DNA of 64,000 nt from JAJPHU01 sp035553375 (GTDB lineage: Bacteria > Planctomycetota > Planctomycetia > Gemmatales > Gemmataceae), in the NCBI GenBank assembly GCA_035553375.1, contig DATNCY010000245.1, forward strand, positions 4,934-68,933, read 5' to 3'. The first letter of the stretch is position 1, and the number at the start of each line of letters is the position of its first letter. The position numbers were made by a program, and so were the translations under genes. The notes under the pieces are model-generated. The model had not been told where the DNA came from. It did not search any database and worked only from the letters and a program-made list of their open reading frames with translations. Below, piece by piece: positions 27,455 through 35,736 of this stretch.

Positions 27455-27802
27455 ATGATGAAGTCCAGCCGTTTCTTGTGCTTGTCCGGCATGCTTCTTT
27501 TGTCAGCGGTGGTTGGTTGCAAATCGAACTCGGGTTGCTCCGGCGGCAGCTGTGGCGGCGCGATGCAGACGGGCGCGCCGCCGACGGCCGCGCCGGTCTA
27601 CTCGGGCGCGGGCTACCAGGGAGCGGGCAGCGCCGGAGCCATGTCTTCCAAGTATGGCAATGCCAGTGCCAGCCCGATGTTCGCGGGTGGAGGTATGAAC
27701 GGCGGACAACAATCGTTTTCGGGGATGAGCGGCGCTCAGCAAGGATTCCCGGCGCCGACGACATCTTCGACGACGTATCCCAATCTGGGCGGCGCGCACT
27801 GA
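27455..27802 (+). CDS. Small glycine-rich lipoprotein
   Basis: 115 residues from ATG 27455, with AAGGA 8 bases upstream (the frame's earlier Met lacks a site). A type II signal peptide is clear: basic start MMKSSRF, hydrophobic LCLSGMLLLSAVV and the lipobox VVGC, so the Cys should be lipidated. The mature part is Cys-, Gly-, Ser- and Met-rich (KSNSGCSGGSCGGAM) with no fold recognised and no conserved motif. It is probably outer-membrane or periplasm anchored. The function is unknown. Confidence 0.7.
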   Translation: MMKSSRFLCLSGMLLLSAVVGCKSNSGCSGGSCGGAMQTGAPPTAAPVYSGAGYQGAGSAGAMSSKYGNASASPMFAGGGMNGGQQSFSGMSGAQQGFPAPTTSSTTYPNLGGAH

Positions 27803-27827
27803 GCCTAATTTTTTGTGTAGCCGCAAT

Positions 27828-27865
27828 GCGCCGCTTTGTGTTTCGCGCGAAACGCAAAGCGGCGC
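27828..27865. repeat. Family D palindrome
   Basis: GCGCCGCTTTGTGTTTCGC pairs with GCGAAACGCAAAGCGGCGC with a single G-T mismatch. It shares the GTTTCGCGCGAAAC core with 27225-27256, so the two copies bracket the lipoprotein gene. Confidence 0.9.
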
Positions 27866-27873
27866 GAGGGAAA

Positions 27874-27945
27874 AGCCGCCTCAGGGATTTGAACCCTGGA
27901 CCCCAGCTTTACGAAAGCTGTGCTCTACCGCTGAGCTAAGGCGGC
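27874..27945 (-). tRNA. tRNA-Thr (anticodon CGT)
   Basis: The - strand folds to a normal cloverleaf: acceptor GCCGCCT with AGGCGGC, D arm GCTC/GAGC, anticodon stem CAGCT/AGCTG with loop TTCGTAA (anticodon at 27911-27913), variable GGGTC and T arm CAGGG TTCAAAT CCCTG. The length is 72 bases without CCA, which is not encoded. It reads ACG threonine codons. Confidence 0.95.
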
Positions 27946-27967
27946 ATCGGAACCTCAAACCCCTGTA

Positions 27968-27995
27968 ATCCTAGAGAAATCGCCTCAGAGTGCAA
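27968..27995 (-). promoter_or_regulatory. Putative promoter of tRNA-Thr
   Basis: On the - strand TTGCAC and TAGGAT (each 4 of 6 to consensus) are 16 bases apart, and the -10 lies about 22 bases before the tRNA 5' end. The spacing is sensible for a stable RNA gene. Confidence 0.4.
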
Positions 27996-28072
27996 CAGCA
28001 ATTGAACGAGGCGATTCCAGCGCTTTCGCGCCGAACCGCCTCGCCGATTTACCGCCGTCTTCGCCGCGACGA

Positions 28073-29560
28073 TTATTTGTTCGGCGGCATCACGGGCGGT
28101 TTCTTGTCTCCCAGACGCGGAGCCTTATCCGGCCGTAGGGTTGGATCGTACAGCGATCGCCGTTCCGCGCCGGTGCTGCGCGGCAAACGATAACCGATCA
28201 TCTCCAGATATTTGTACAAAGCGATGCGTTTCACGCCATTTCGGACGGCTTTCTCTTCCATATTCGCCCGACCTGTGCGTATGTTTTGAATGTTGTCGGC
28301 CTTCTCCCGGGTATCTCCCAGGATCAGATAATCCGTCTGGAGCGTGATTCCCTTGCCCTTGACCGAACCATCTTTTGGATCCAGCCAGGCATCCACCACG
28401 ATGTTCTGCCGCTCCAGGCTGCGGATGAATTCGGCTATGCTATCGCGGCCATCGCCCGTCAGGTCCATGAGGCCGGCCAGGGCCACATGCTTCTTGATCG
28501 TCGGGTTCCAACTCGGATTGTACAACACATCGCCTTCCAGAATCGGATCGCGGTTGGCGTCCTTCACCGACGTGATCCGTGTCCGCGACAGATGTTCGCT
28601 GACGACGTTCACGACTTCGAGCGTGCCCTTCGGTTGGGGGATCGGCCGGCCATCCAGACCGACGCCGTGAATGCTGAACGTCAACTGCGGCTTCACCTTG
28701 TCAGCTGAGCCGAGATTGATGTAGGGGTTGGTGCCGCGCGTATCCATTTTGACGATCTTCCAGTCCGTCCGCATGCTCGCCGGCGCTTCCGTACTCTTGA
28801 CCTCATATTGCTCGATCTGTTCCTGCTTGCTCTTGACCAGACCGTTCAGGTGACTGATGTTCTTTTTCAGGCCATCAATCTGGGTTAGCAGCGTTTTCTT
28901 CTCCTCGTTCGCATTCGCTTTATCTTTCTCCCGTCCAGCGCTCACTTTCTCGACTTCGGCGCGAGCCGTCTTGATCGCATCGAGGTTCGACGTCTGGTCC
29001 GTGGCACTCTCTTTCTTGAACTTGGCCAAGTTGGTCTGATACTCCGCCTGGGCCGTCTTGAGTTCCTCGTCGCGCTTCTGAATGGTCTTCTTGGCCTCCG
29101 CCAGATTTGCCGTCAAGCCCTGGTTGCGTTTCTCCAGCGTCTCGTATTGCTCAAGAAGCTTCGTGATGCGTTCCTCGTAGGTTTCCTTCGGTTTGGCGCC
29201 GGCCCAGCCGAGATCCTTCTCCAACTCCTTGAGAACCTTCGTCACATCTTCCTTATCCTTGTCGCCCTTCATCACCCCCTGGTCGAACTGCGCCTTCTTG
29301 GTGGGCAGGTCGGCCGCCCCTTCGAGGTTTTGCGCCTTGCCCATGTAACTGCGATACATCTGGTCCTGGAACAGATACCAGTCGCGTTGCTCTTTGAAGA
29401 GCTTGGCATCGTTCTTGGCGGCGGTGACATCCTTGGTCATTTTCTCCTGCTCGGCGAAGCCGAAGTAGGTGGACACGCCCAAGCCGATCGTCGCCAGGAT
29501 GAAGAACACCAGCGTGATAATCAGACCTTGTTTCGACTCGCCCTGCGATTTGGGAGCCAT
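28073..29560 (-). CDS. Single-pass membrane protein with long coiled coil (conserved planctomycete hypothetical)
   Basis: 495 residues; GAGG lies upstream of the ATG. After a short basic start (MAPKSQGESKQG) comes a membrane segment (LIITLVFFILATIGLGVSTYFGF, residues about 13-35), then roughly 240 residues of charged heptad-like coiled coil (LEQYETLEKRNQGLTANLAEAKK) and a folded C-terminal part (residues about 275-430: WKIVKMDTRGTNPYINLG, GVGLDGRPIPQPKGTLEVVN). A signal-anchor topology with the bulk outside the cytoplasm is likely. No enzyme motif is visible. It has its own likely promoter at 29645-29672. Confidence 0.85.
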   Translation of the reverse strand: MAPKSQGESKQGLIITLVFFILATIGLGVSTYFGFAEQEKMTKDVTAAKNDAKLFKEQRDWYLFQDQMYRSYMGKAQNLEGAADLPTKKAQFDQGVMKGDKDKEDVTKVLKELEKDLGWAGAKPKETYEERITKLLEQYETLEKRNQGLTANLAEAKKTIQKRDEELKTAQAEYQTNLAKFKKESATDQTSNLDAIKTARAEVEKVSAGREKDKANANEEKKTLLTQIDGLKKNISHLNGLVKSKQEQIEQYEVKSTEAPASMRTDWKIVKMDTRGTNPYINLGSADKVKPQLTFSIHGVGLDGRPIPQPKGTLEVVNVVSEHLSRTRITSVKDANRDPILEGDVLYNPSWNPTIKKHVALAGLMDLTGDGRDSIAEFIRSLERQNIVVDAWLDPKDGSVKGKGITLQTDYLILGDTREKADNIQNIRTGRANMEEKAVRNGVKRIALYKYLEMIGYRLPRSTGAERRSLYDPTLRPDKAPRLGDKKPPVMPPNK

Positions 29561-29644
29561 CGATGCAACCTCGTGGATAGGATCGAGCGATAGGAGTTGG
29601 GCGGTTGTGCGCCGCCGTGTTTCCAGCGAAAAAGAACCTATTCC

Positions 29645-29672
29645 AGTTTAAAAGATCCCTGCCCTCTGTCAA
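29645..29672 (-). promoter_or_regulatory. Putative sigma-70 promoter of the coiled-coil membrane protein
   Basis: On the - strand an exact TTGACA is followed 16 bases later by TAAACT (4 of 6 to the -10 consensus). The implied start is near 29638, about 78 bases before the ATG at 29560. Confidence 0.65.
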
Positions 29673-29790
29673 TGGAATTGACCGGGTAAGCCAGGTAGAT
29701 CGCGGCCCTCACGCGCTTCCTGCCGATTGTAGCGAAGAACGCGGCGTCTTCGTTCGGTACAATGACACGGAGGAAGGCCAGGGTGAAAAC

Positions 29791-31479
29791 ATGATTGGTA
29801 CACGACTCGGTTCCTGGATCATCGATAAGGAAATCGGTCGCGGCGGTATGGGCTGCGTCTACCTGGCCCACCGCAGCCCGACCGACAACGGCGGCTCGGA
29901 ACAATCGGCCATCAAGATACTCGCCGCAGAGTTGGCCGTCGATTCCGGCTTCCTCGCTCGCTTCGAGCGCGAGATCGACATCCTCCGCCAACTCGATCAT
30001 CCCAACATTGTGCGCTTCCGCGAATCCGGCCAGCAGAAGGGCCATTCCTACTTCGTCATGGAGTACGTGCGCGGACCGAGCTTCGAGACATTGTTAAGCC
30101 AGCAAGGCCGTATGCCGTGGCCGGAAGTTCTCGATATGGCCTGGCAGATTGCTCCGGCCCTCAAACACGCGCACGACCGCGGCATCATCCACCGCGATTT
30201 GAAACCCTCCAACTTGCTGCGCACGGCAACCCAACCTGCTCCGAGCCGCGATCGTCAGGGAGCGGGGGAAAACACGCTCCCTGACGGTCGCGGCTCGGAT
30301 ACGGCCGGGCTGGTCAAGTTGACCGATTTCGGCATCGCCAGTTTGTTCGCCAGTCCACATCTGACGGTGACGGGCGGCATCGTCGGCACGGCGGAATATC
30401 TGTCGCCGGAGCAGGCGTCCGGCAAGCCGGTGACGCGCCGCAGCGATCTGTATTCGCTGGGCATCGTCCTGTACACCCTGCTGATCGGCCGCACGCCGTT
30501 CGTGGGTGAAGCTCTCGATCTACTGCACAAGCATCGCTTCGCCCAGTTTGATCGGCCGGCCCGCCTTGTACCGGAAATCCCGCATGAGCTGGATGAAATT
30601 ATTTGCCAGCTTCTGGAAAAGGATCCCGACAAACGGCCTGGCGACGCGATGGTCCTGTTCCGCCAGCTGGACAGTCTCAAACGCAAGCTGGCCTATCAAG
30701 CCACCCACGCCGGCGCGGACGCGGAGCAGACCTCGGCGCCATCGGTTGCGCGATCGGCGACGCGCGCAGGGAGTAATGCGGAAGGTCCCGCCACGCTGAT
30801 GAGCCGGCTCATGCGTCAGGAGTTGGAGCGCGAGAGGAACGGCGGCCCACTGCGGCAGTTCCTTAATCGGCCGGTGGTACTGGCGGTGCTATTGGCGATC
30901 AGTGTGGGCCTGATTGCCTGGGCGTTCTGGCCGCTGAGCGCGGAGACGCTGTATCAGCGCGGGGCGGTCCTCATGCAATCCAACGATCCCGACGATTGGG
31001 ACACGGCCTGGGACAAATATCTGGGACCGCTGCTGGCGAAGGATCCCGACACGCCGCATCGCGCGGAGATCGAGCAGTTCCGCCAGCGGTACGAGTCCGC
31101 CCAGGCAACGCGCCAGGCGAATCGGACAGCGCGGTTGGCCGGTCCGATGAGCGAGGCGCAGTGGTTTTATCAAGAAGGACTGCGCTTGCGTCAGCAGGGC
31201 GACGAGGCCGGAGCGCAGCGCGTCTGGCGAGCGCTAATGCAAGCGTTCCAGGATGTGCCGTCCGAGGGGTCGTGGGTACGGTTGGCCGAACAGGAGTTGG
31301 GCCAATCGGCCGAGAAGCCGATGAAGGAACGCCAATGGGGGCCGGTACGCGAGGCAGTACGGCATGCGCGGGAATTGCGCGAGCAGGGCAAGGGGAAAGA
31401 AGCGGACGCTATCGTGAAGGCATTGCAGGAACTGTATCGCGACGATAAGCAAGCGACAGCGATCTTGCAGGGCGAATGA
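29791..31479 (+). CDS. Serine/threonine protein kinase with membrane segment and TPR-like tail
   Basis: 562 residues from ATG 29791 (AGGGTG about 6 bases upstream); the open frame to 29605 has no kinase features. The Hanks kinase domain spans about residues 8-300: GRGGMGCVY (glycine loop), Lys42, catalytic HRD at 134-136, DFG at 179-181, and GTAEYLSPEQ (activation segment end). Between HRD and DFG lies an insertion (residues about 151-170, PSRDRQGAGENTLPDGRGSD) made of the family B palindrome. A membrane segment (VVLAVLLAISVGLIAWAFWP, about 360-380) and a TPR-like extracytoplasmic part follow. It phosphorylates Ser/Thr residues and could supply phosphopeptides to the FHA protein; that link is only inference. 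Confidence 0.9.
   Translation: MIGTRLGSWIIDKEIGRGGMGCVYLAHRSPTDNGGSEQSAIKILAAELAVDSGFLARFEREIDILRQLDHPNIVRFRESGQQKGHSYFVMEYVRGPSFETLLSQQGRMPWPEVLDMAWQIAPALKHAHDRGIIHRDLKPSNLLRTATQPAPSRDRQGAGENTLPDGRGSDTAGLVKLTDFGIASLFASPHLTVTGGIVGTAEYLSPEQASGKPVTRRSDLYSLGIVLYTLLIGRTPFVGEALDLLHKHRFAQFDRPARLVPEIPHELDEIICQLLEKDPDKRPGDAMVLFRQLDSLKRKLAYQATHAGADAEQTSAPSVARSATRAGSNAEGPATLMSRLMRQELERERNGGPLRQFLNRPVVLAVLLAISVGLIAWAFWPLSAETLYQRGAVLMQSNDPDDWDTAWDKYLGPLLAKDPDTPHRAEIEQFRQRYESAQATRQANRTARLAGPMSEAQWFYQEGLRLRQQGDEAGAQRVWRALMQAFQDVPSEGSWVRLAEQELGQSAEKPMKERQWGPVREAVRHARELREQGKGKEADAIVKALQELYRDDKQATAILQGE
30241..30298. repeat. Family B palindrome inside the Ser/Thr kinase gene
   Basis: Arms of 24 bases (CCGAGCCGCGATCGTCAGGG and GCTCC...) pair with one mismatch across a 10-base loop. 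It is in frame and encodes residues 151-169, between the catalytic and DFG motifs. Confidence 0.95.
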
Positions 31480-31541
31480 AAGAAATTGATATCTAAACAC
31501 TAATCTTCAGCGTATTGCGTACCATACTGCTATTTTTATCT

Positions 31542-32756
31542 CTATTTCATCCATTTTCCTACCATCTTCCCAAGGATTGCCTTGGCTCCTCGACGAACTT
31601 CTTCGGCCAGACAGCTGCGCGCGGCGCGCACCTGCACCAACGGCCTCGACTGAGACGCCAACTGGCGCTTGTAGAATGCCTCATCCGCGAGAAGATCGAA
31701 CTCTCGGCGACCGGCTTCGATGGCTCGCCGAATGGCCAAGGCCAGGAGAACGGCTCCAGGCCGGAGGTGTCCCGGCAGGTCGGTTCGCCGCCCCATCTGG
31801 TAGGCATATGTCTTCCCGGCCCACACCATTCCATAAAGGACGGCCACCGGTTCGCCATGAGCGCGGAGCCAAAGCAGTTCGAGGGAACCTCGCTGCACCA
31901 GACGATCCATGATGGCGTTATGGAATTGAAGGTAGAACGGGGAGCGGAACACGCCGGTCTGGCCAAGGCTGGCCCATCGAGCGTGATGCAGGTGGACCAG
32001 AACCTTTTTACCTATCTCAAGGTCGGCGAGATCGGTGACCGCTTCAACTTGCGGTGGGCCGCCCGTCCAGGCAACCCACGCTTTCAAGGACCGATGGATG
32101 TTCCGCCGACTATTCGCGCTCAGACTCTGGAGGTAAGCCTCCCAGGTCGTGGGAAGGGGAACGAAGGGAGCGCGGGCCGTCTCCGTCAATTCGGCGTGTA
32201 ATCCGGCGGCGCGGAAGGCGTCCACGAGCAGGCCAGGCAACCGTGTGTCGCCGGACATCATCGGCAACACGACTTCGTCCCAGGTTCCGAACGCTCCTTC
32301 CGTGATGGCACGCACCAAACGCCCGGCTACCTGCTCCTCGCTGCCGCGCTTGGCCAGCACCCCAAGATGGTTGGAGTAGATGCCATACTCGGTCGGTTCG
32401 CCGGAGGCCAGCAATTCCAGGCGACGAAAGGGCAAACCCCCGTGGTACCAGTGACGGCGGCGGAGCAGCGGAGCCAGACCGATCAGCCGGTTCGCATCGT
32501 GAAAAATTCCCAGCCGCAGTCGGCGACTTTGCAGACTACCGTAAACGCGCCACCACGTTAACAGCCAATCCGGCGACTGGGTCAACTCGTTGCGATCGCT
32601 TTGTTCCAGGAGCGCCGTCCAGGCCGGACGAAGCCGTTCCACTTCGTTCGGGTCCGATACCACGACGCAGCAAGGAGACGCGGGGGAGGCTGCGGCGCAG
32701 CCTTCCGTCGCGCCGGGAATCAATGTCCCGAAGGACGCCGGCGACGGGGAAGACAT
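31542..32756 (-). CDS. BioF2-like/GNAT-type acetyltransferase (Acetyltransf_6 family)
   Basis: 404 residues from ATG 32756, with GGAGTGG 8 bases upstream; a GTG six codons earlier is the alternative. Residues about 30-110 and 200-340 form the twin GNAT folds: SPDWLLTWWRVYG, the SANSRRNIHRSLKAW motif (N-x4-R type) and RAHGEPVAVLYGMVWAGKTYAYQMG, where the C-terminal fold binds acyl donor. Proteins of this type (CelD/BcsL, FemAB-like) are commonly found with exopolysaccharide or lipid synthesis genes. The start overlaps the end of the cupin gene by 37 bases, showing coupled translation. The acceptor is unknown. Confidence 0.75.
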   Translation of the reverse strand: MSSPSPASFGTLIPGATEGCAAASPASPCCVVVSDPNEVERLRPAWTALLEQSDRNELTQSPDWLLTWWRVYGSLQSRRLRLGIFHDANRLIGLAPLLRRRHWYHGGLPFRRLELLASGEPTEYGIYSNHLGVLAKRGSEEQVAGRLVRAITEGAFGTWDEVVLPMMSGDTRLPGLLVDAFRAAGLHAELTETARAPFVPLPTTWEAYLQSLSANSRRNIHRSLKAWVAWTGGPPQVEAVTDLADLEIGKKVLVHLHHARWASLGQTGVFRSPFYLQFHNAIMDRLVQRGSLELLWLRAHGEPVAVLYGMVWAGKTYAYQMGRRTDLPGHLRPGAVLLALAIRRAIEAGRREFDLLADEAFYKRQLASQSRPLVQVRAARSCLAEEVRRGAKAILGKMVGKWMK

Positions 32757-33643
32757 GCGTTGAAACCACTCCACAAGCGATACCCTTGGTGTTTGATGAA
32801 ATCACGGACGGCGGATTGGCCATAGGGCGCCGGGTTCAAGCCCAACCGTCTCAGGGAGTGATTGACCGCGTAAATGGCACCGCGCCGCTGCGTCGCCGCC
32901 GTTTGCAACGTCAAGGCGAACGAGACGGTTACTTCGTTGCTCGTCGTTACCCAGTGCGGATGATTGACCGGGATGTGAACTCCATCGCCGGGTGCCATGT
33001 CGAACGCCTCGGCGCGATCGTGTGCTTCTTCCTTGAACGGCAGCGATTGGTGCAAGCCCTTGTAAAAAAGCTCGATGGTTTGCTCCGAGAGAATCGACCG
33101 ATCATCCCCAGGCAAGACGTGGAAGGTCTTTCGACCGCGGATCTGAAGGAGGAAGTTAATCTCCGGATCCATGTGATAAGGTGTAATCTGGTTCGGGGCG
33201 GAAATAAAGACATAACCCTCGCGAGCCTGGATGTCGCGCGTGCAAGGGTGCCCCAGCGCCTCGATCTCAGCAAGACAGGTATACAACAGATCGCGATACT
33301 CGGGAACCAACTCGATCTTCTTGAGCATGATTCGCGTATCGCTGTCATGGATGCGATGGAAACTTTCCTCCATGGACAAACCATTGCCCGGAATCTGAGC
33401 GGGTGCGGCGTCCACAGGCACATTGCCGGAGTTGATGCGGACGTACTTGGGAGGGAGCTGCTTGGCCAATTCAAGTAAGCGCGGCATGGCCAGCAACGGG
33501 TGGTCGATGAGTTGATGATGGAGGAAACAGGCTCGGGTGTTGAGTCGCGTTAGGAAGGTTTCGCGATCGGGTCGGAGAAAAGGCCCCTTCTCAGGAAGGC
33601 CGACCGATGCCGGTTGAGGTTCGGCAGAGACAATTTGAGTCAT
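32720..33643 (-). CDS. Cupin/JmjC-like (Cupin_8) Fe(II)/2-oxoglutarate dioxygenase
   Basis: 307 residues from ATG 33643, with GGGAGC 5 bases upstream. The jelly-roll core shows PNQITPYHMDPEINFLLQIRG, with the HxD iron pair, then GRKTFHVLPGDD and MAPGDGVHIPVNHPHWV, with the second histidine site. The C-terminal RRLGLNPAPYGQSAV is also typical of this protein family. Such enzymes hydroxylate amino acids, proteins or lipids with 2-oxoglutarate. Its stop overlaps the acetyltransferase gene start, so the pair is probably co-expressed and acts in one pathway. Confidence 0.7.
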   Translation of the reverse strand: MTQIVSAEPQPASVGLPEKGPFLRPDRETFLTRLNTRACFLHHQLIDHPLLAMPRLLELAKQLPPKYVRINSGNVPVDAAPAQIPGNGLSMEESFHRIHDSDTRIMLKKIELVPEYRDLLYTCLAEIEALGHPCTRDIQAREGYVFISAPNQITPYHMDPEINFLLQIRGRKTFHVLPGDDRSILSEQTIELFYKGLHQSLPFKEEAHDRAEAFDMAPGDGVHIPVNHPHWVTTSNEVTVSFALTLQTAATQRRGAIYAVNHSLRRLGLNPAPYGQSAVRDFIKHQGYRLWSGFNACLPRRRRPSGH

Positions 33644-33920
33644 CGTTGCTCCCGTGCGAATCGGTTGTCGCATCCATTGCGCAGATGGAGCCGTGCTGAG
33701 AGAGTCGGCTTGGTTCTGTTCCGAACCACTGGATAACAGTTTCGGCGTCCCATGAAGCGGTCAGGCAACTATAGGACAGCGCTTGGACGGGAGCAAACCA
33801 TCGTGTGGCCATTGGCAAGGAGACAGCCGGAGGCTACATTCAACTTGCCCACCCAAGGTCATCGAGAGGCCAATTGCCGAGGAGTTTTCCGAACGGTCGC
33901 CGCACGGAGATGGAGTGGAC

Positions 33921-35264
33921 ATGACCCTATCGCGTACCTGCCGGCTCGTGACGCTGGGCTGCAAGGTCAACCAGTACGAGACGCAGTATGTCAAGGAGAC
34001 GCTGGAAGCCAACGGCTACGTCGAGCCGGCCGAGGGGCAGGCGGTCGATCTGTGTATCGTCAATACCTGCACCGTCACCGCCGAGGGCGATGCCAAGAGC
34101 CGGCAAGCGGTGCGCCGTCTGCATCAGGAGCATCCACGGGCCGACATCGTGGTCATGGGCTGCTATGCCACACGCGATCCGGAGGCGGTCGGCCGGCTGC
34201 CGGGCGTGGTCAAGGTCGTCACCGACAAGACGCGCGTCGTCGAGGAACTCGAACCGTTCGGCGTCGTCCACACGCTCAGCGGTATCTCACGGTTCGACGA
34301 ACATCAGCGCGCCTTCGTCAAGGTGCAGGACGGTTGCCTGCTCCATTGCAGCTATTGCATCATCCCGCACGTCCGCCCCGCGCTGCGCAGCCGGACACCG
34401 GAGGACATCGTCGCGGAAGTGCGGCGGTTGGTGGAGAACGGCTATCGCGAGGTCGTGCTAACCGGCATTCATCTGGGACATTACGGACTCGATCTCAGTC
34501 GCGGCCGACCGAAAGCGGAGTGGTGCCGCCTGTGGCACCTGCTGGAACGACTGGCCGATCTGCCCGGCGATTTCCGCATCCGCCTCAGCAGTCTCGAAGC
34601 GGCCGAGGCACGCGACGATCTGATCCACGTTTTGGCGAACCAGCCGCGCATCTGCCCGCATCTGCATCTGTGCTTACAAAGTGGGTCCGATCACATTCTG
34701 GCACGCATGAAGCGTCGTTATCGCAGCGCGGGTTTTCTCGAACGCTGCCGGCGCATCCGGGCAGCGCTGGATCAACCTGCTTTCAGCACCGATGTCATTC
34801 TCGGTTTCCCCGGCGAGAGCGACGCCGATTTCGAGGCGACCTGCCGAGTGGTCCGCGAAGTGGGTTTTGCACGCATCCACCTATTTTCCTATAGCCCGCG
34901 TCAGGGCACTGAGGCAGCCGCCTGGCGTGAGAGCGTGCCGCCCGCCGTGGTCGCCGAACGGCGGGCGCGATTGCTCGAAATCGAGCGCGAATTGTCGGAT
35001 GCGTATTGTCGCAGTCTCGTGGGCCGGCGTCTCGATGTGCTGGTGGAGGGAGCCGATCCGCGACGGCCCGGTTTCGTGCGCGGTACGTCGTGCCGTTCGG
35101 TTCCGGTCGTGTGTCGCGGACATGCCCCGGCGCTGATTCGTCGCCGCATTCCTGTCCGCGCCATGACCGTGGTCGAGGGTGTTGTACTTGGCGAACCGGA
35201 GGCGGAGGACGCGGGTTGGGGAGAATCGCGGTTGGCCTTGCCGTTGGTGTCAACGGGCGCTTGA
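33921..35264 (+). CDS. mtaB: tRNA (N6-L-threonylcarbamoyladenosine-C2) methylthiotransferase MtaB-like
   Basis: 447 residues from ATG 33921 (GGAG just upstream); the open frame upstream (from 33783) does not align with the family. N-terminal UPF0004 domain: LVTLGCKVNQYETQYVKE, CIVNTCTVTAEGDAKSRQ and VMGCYATRDPEAV give the three cluster cysteines. The radical SAM motif is DGCLLHCSYCIIPHVRP (CxxxCxxC). LCLQSGSDHILARMKRRY and LGFPGESDADFEATC follow. It adds methylthio to t6A37 of ANN-decoding tRNAs, using S-adenosylmethionine. It is clearly a methylthiotransferase; MtaB rather than MiaB or RimO is chosen from the TLGCKVN start. Confidence 0.88.
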   Translation: MTLSRTCRLVTLGCKVNQYETQYVKETLEANGYVEPAEGQAVDLCIVNTCTVTAEGDAKSRQAVRRLHQEHPRADIVVMGCYATRDPEAVGRLPGVVKVVTDKTRVVEELEPFGVVHTLSGISRFDEHQRAFVKVQDGCLLHCSYCIIPHVRPALRSRTPEDIVAEVRRLVENGYREVVLTGIHLGHYGLDLSRGRPKAEWCRLWHLLERLADLPGDFRIRLSSLEAAEARDDLIHVLANQPRICPHLHLCLQSGSDHILARMKRRYRSAGFLERCRRIRAALDQPAFSTDVILGFPGESDADFEATCRVVREVGFARIHLFSYSPRQGTEAAAWRESVPPAVVAERRARLLEIERELSDAYCRSLVGRRLDVLVEGADPRRPGFVRGTSCRSVPVVCRGHAPALIRRRIPVRAMTVVEGVVLGEPEAEDAGWGESRLALPLVSTGA

Positions 35265-35344
35265 CATTGAGGCGCGGAAGATTAGTGTGGAGGCGTGCGA
35301 GCAGTCTCGGAACGATCCGCTGGTAATACTGCGAGGGCCGAGCC

Positions 35345-35710
35345 ATGACGCGCCCCTATCGCCACATTGAAGTCGAACAGCGGAGAGAGGTTTTTTGCGT
35401 TCGTCTGCGCCATCCGCGCATGGATGAGTCGGCGATCTGCGAATTGGCCGGCGAACTGCGCGGACTGGTCACGGACGAAGGCTGTCGCAAGATGGCCTTG
35501 AGCTTCGGACCCCAATCACCGGAATGTCTCTACAGCGTCTTTCTGACCAAGCTCATCAGTCTGCAACGGATGCTGCGCGAACACGATGGCGAACTGGTAT
35601 TGTGTCACGTCCAGCCCGTCGTGCGCGACATCTTCGCGGCGTGCTGTCTGGATCGATTATTTCAGTTCCTACCTGATTTCGAGGCCGCTGTCTCGCAGAG
35701 AACGGAATGA
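35345..35710 (+). CDS. STAS-domain protein (anti-anti-sigma factor-like)
   Basis: 121 residues. The sequence has the STAS strand-helix order: VFCVRLRHPRMDESAI, CRKMALSFG, ECLYSVFLTKLISLQRMLREHDGEL and VVRDIFAACCLDRLFQFL. In related proteins a conserved Ser is phosphorylated by an anti-sigma kinase; here the position near SVFLTK is not clearly assigned. It lies 80 bases after mtaB on the same strand. It may regulate a sigma factor or act as a sensor partner; no RsbW-like gene is in the window. Confidence 0.75.
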   Translation: MTRPYRHIEVEQRREVFCVRLRHPRMDESAICELAGELRGLVTDEGCRKMALSFGPQSPECLYSVFLTKLISLQRMLREHDGELVLCHVQPVVRDIFAACCLDRLFQFLPDFEAAVSQRTE

Positions 35711-35736
35711 AGTACGGGTGGAAGGCACGCCCATCC

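Noticed and set aside
31480..31541. Possible terminator between the Ser/Thr kinase and the acetyltransferase gene
   Set aside because: No stable stem with a T-run could be found in the 60 bases.
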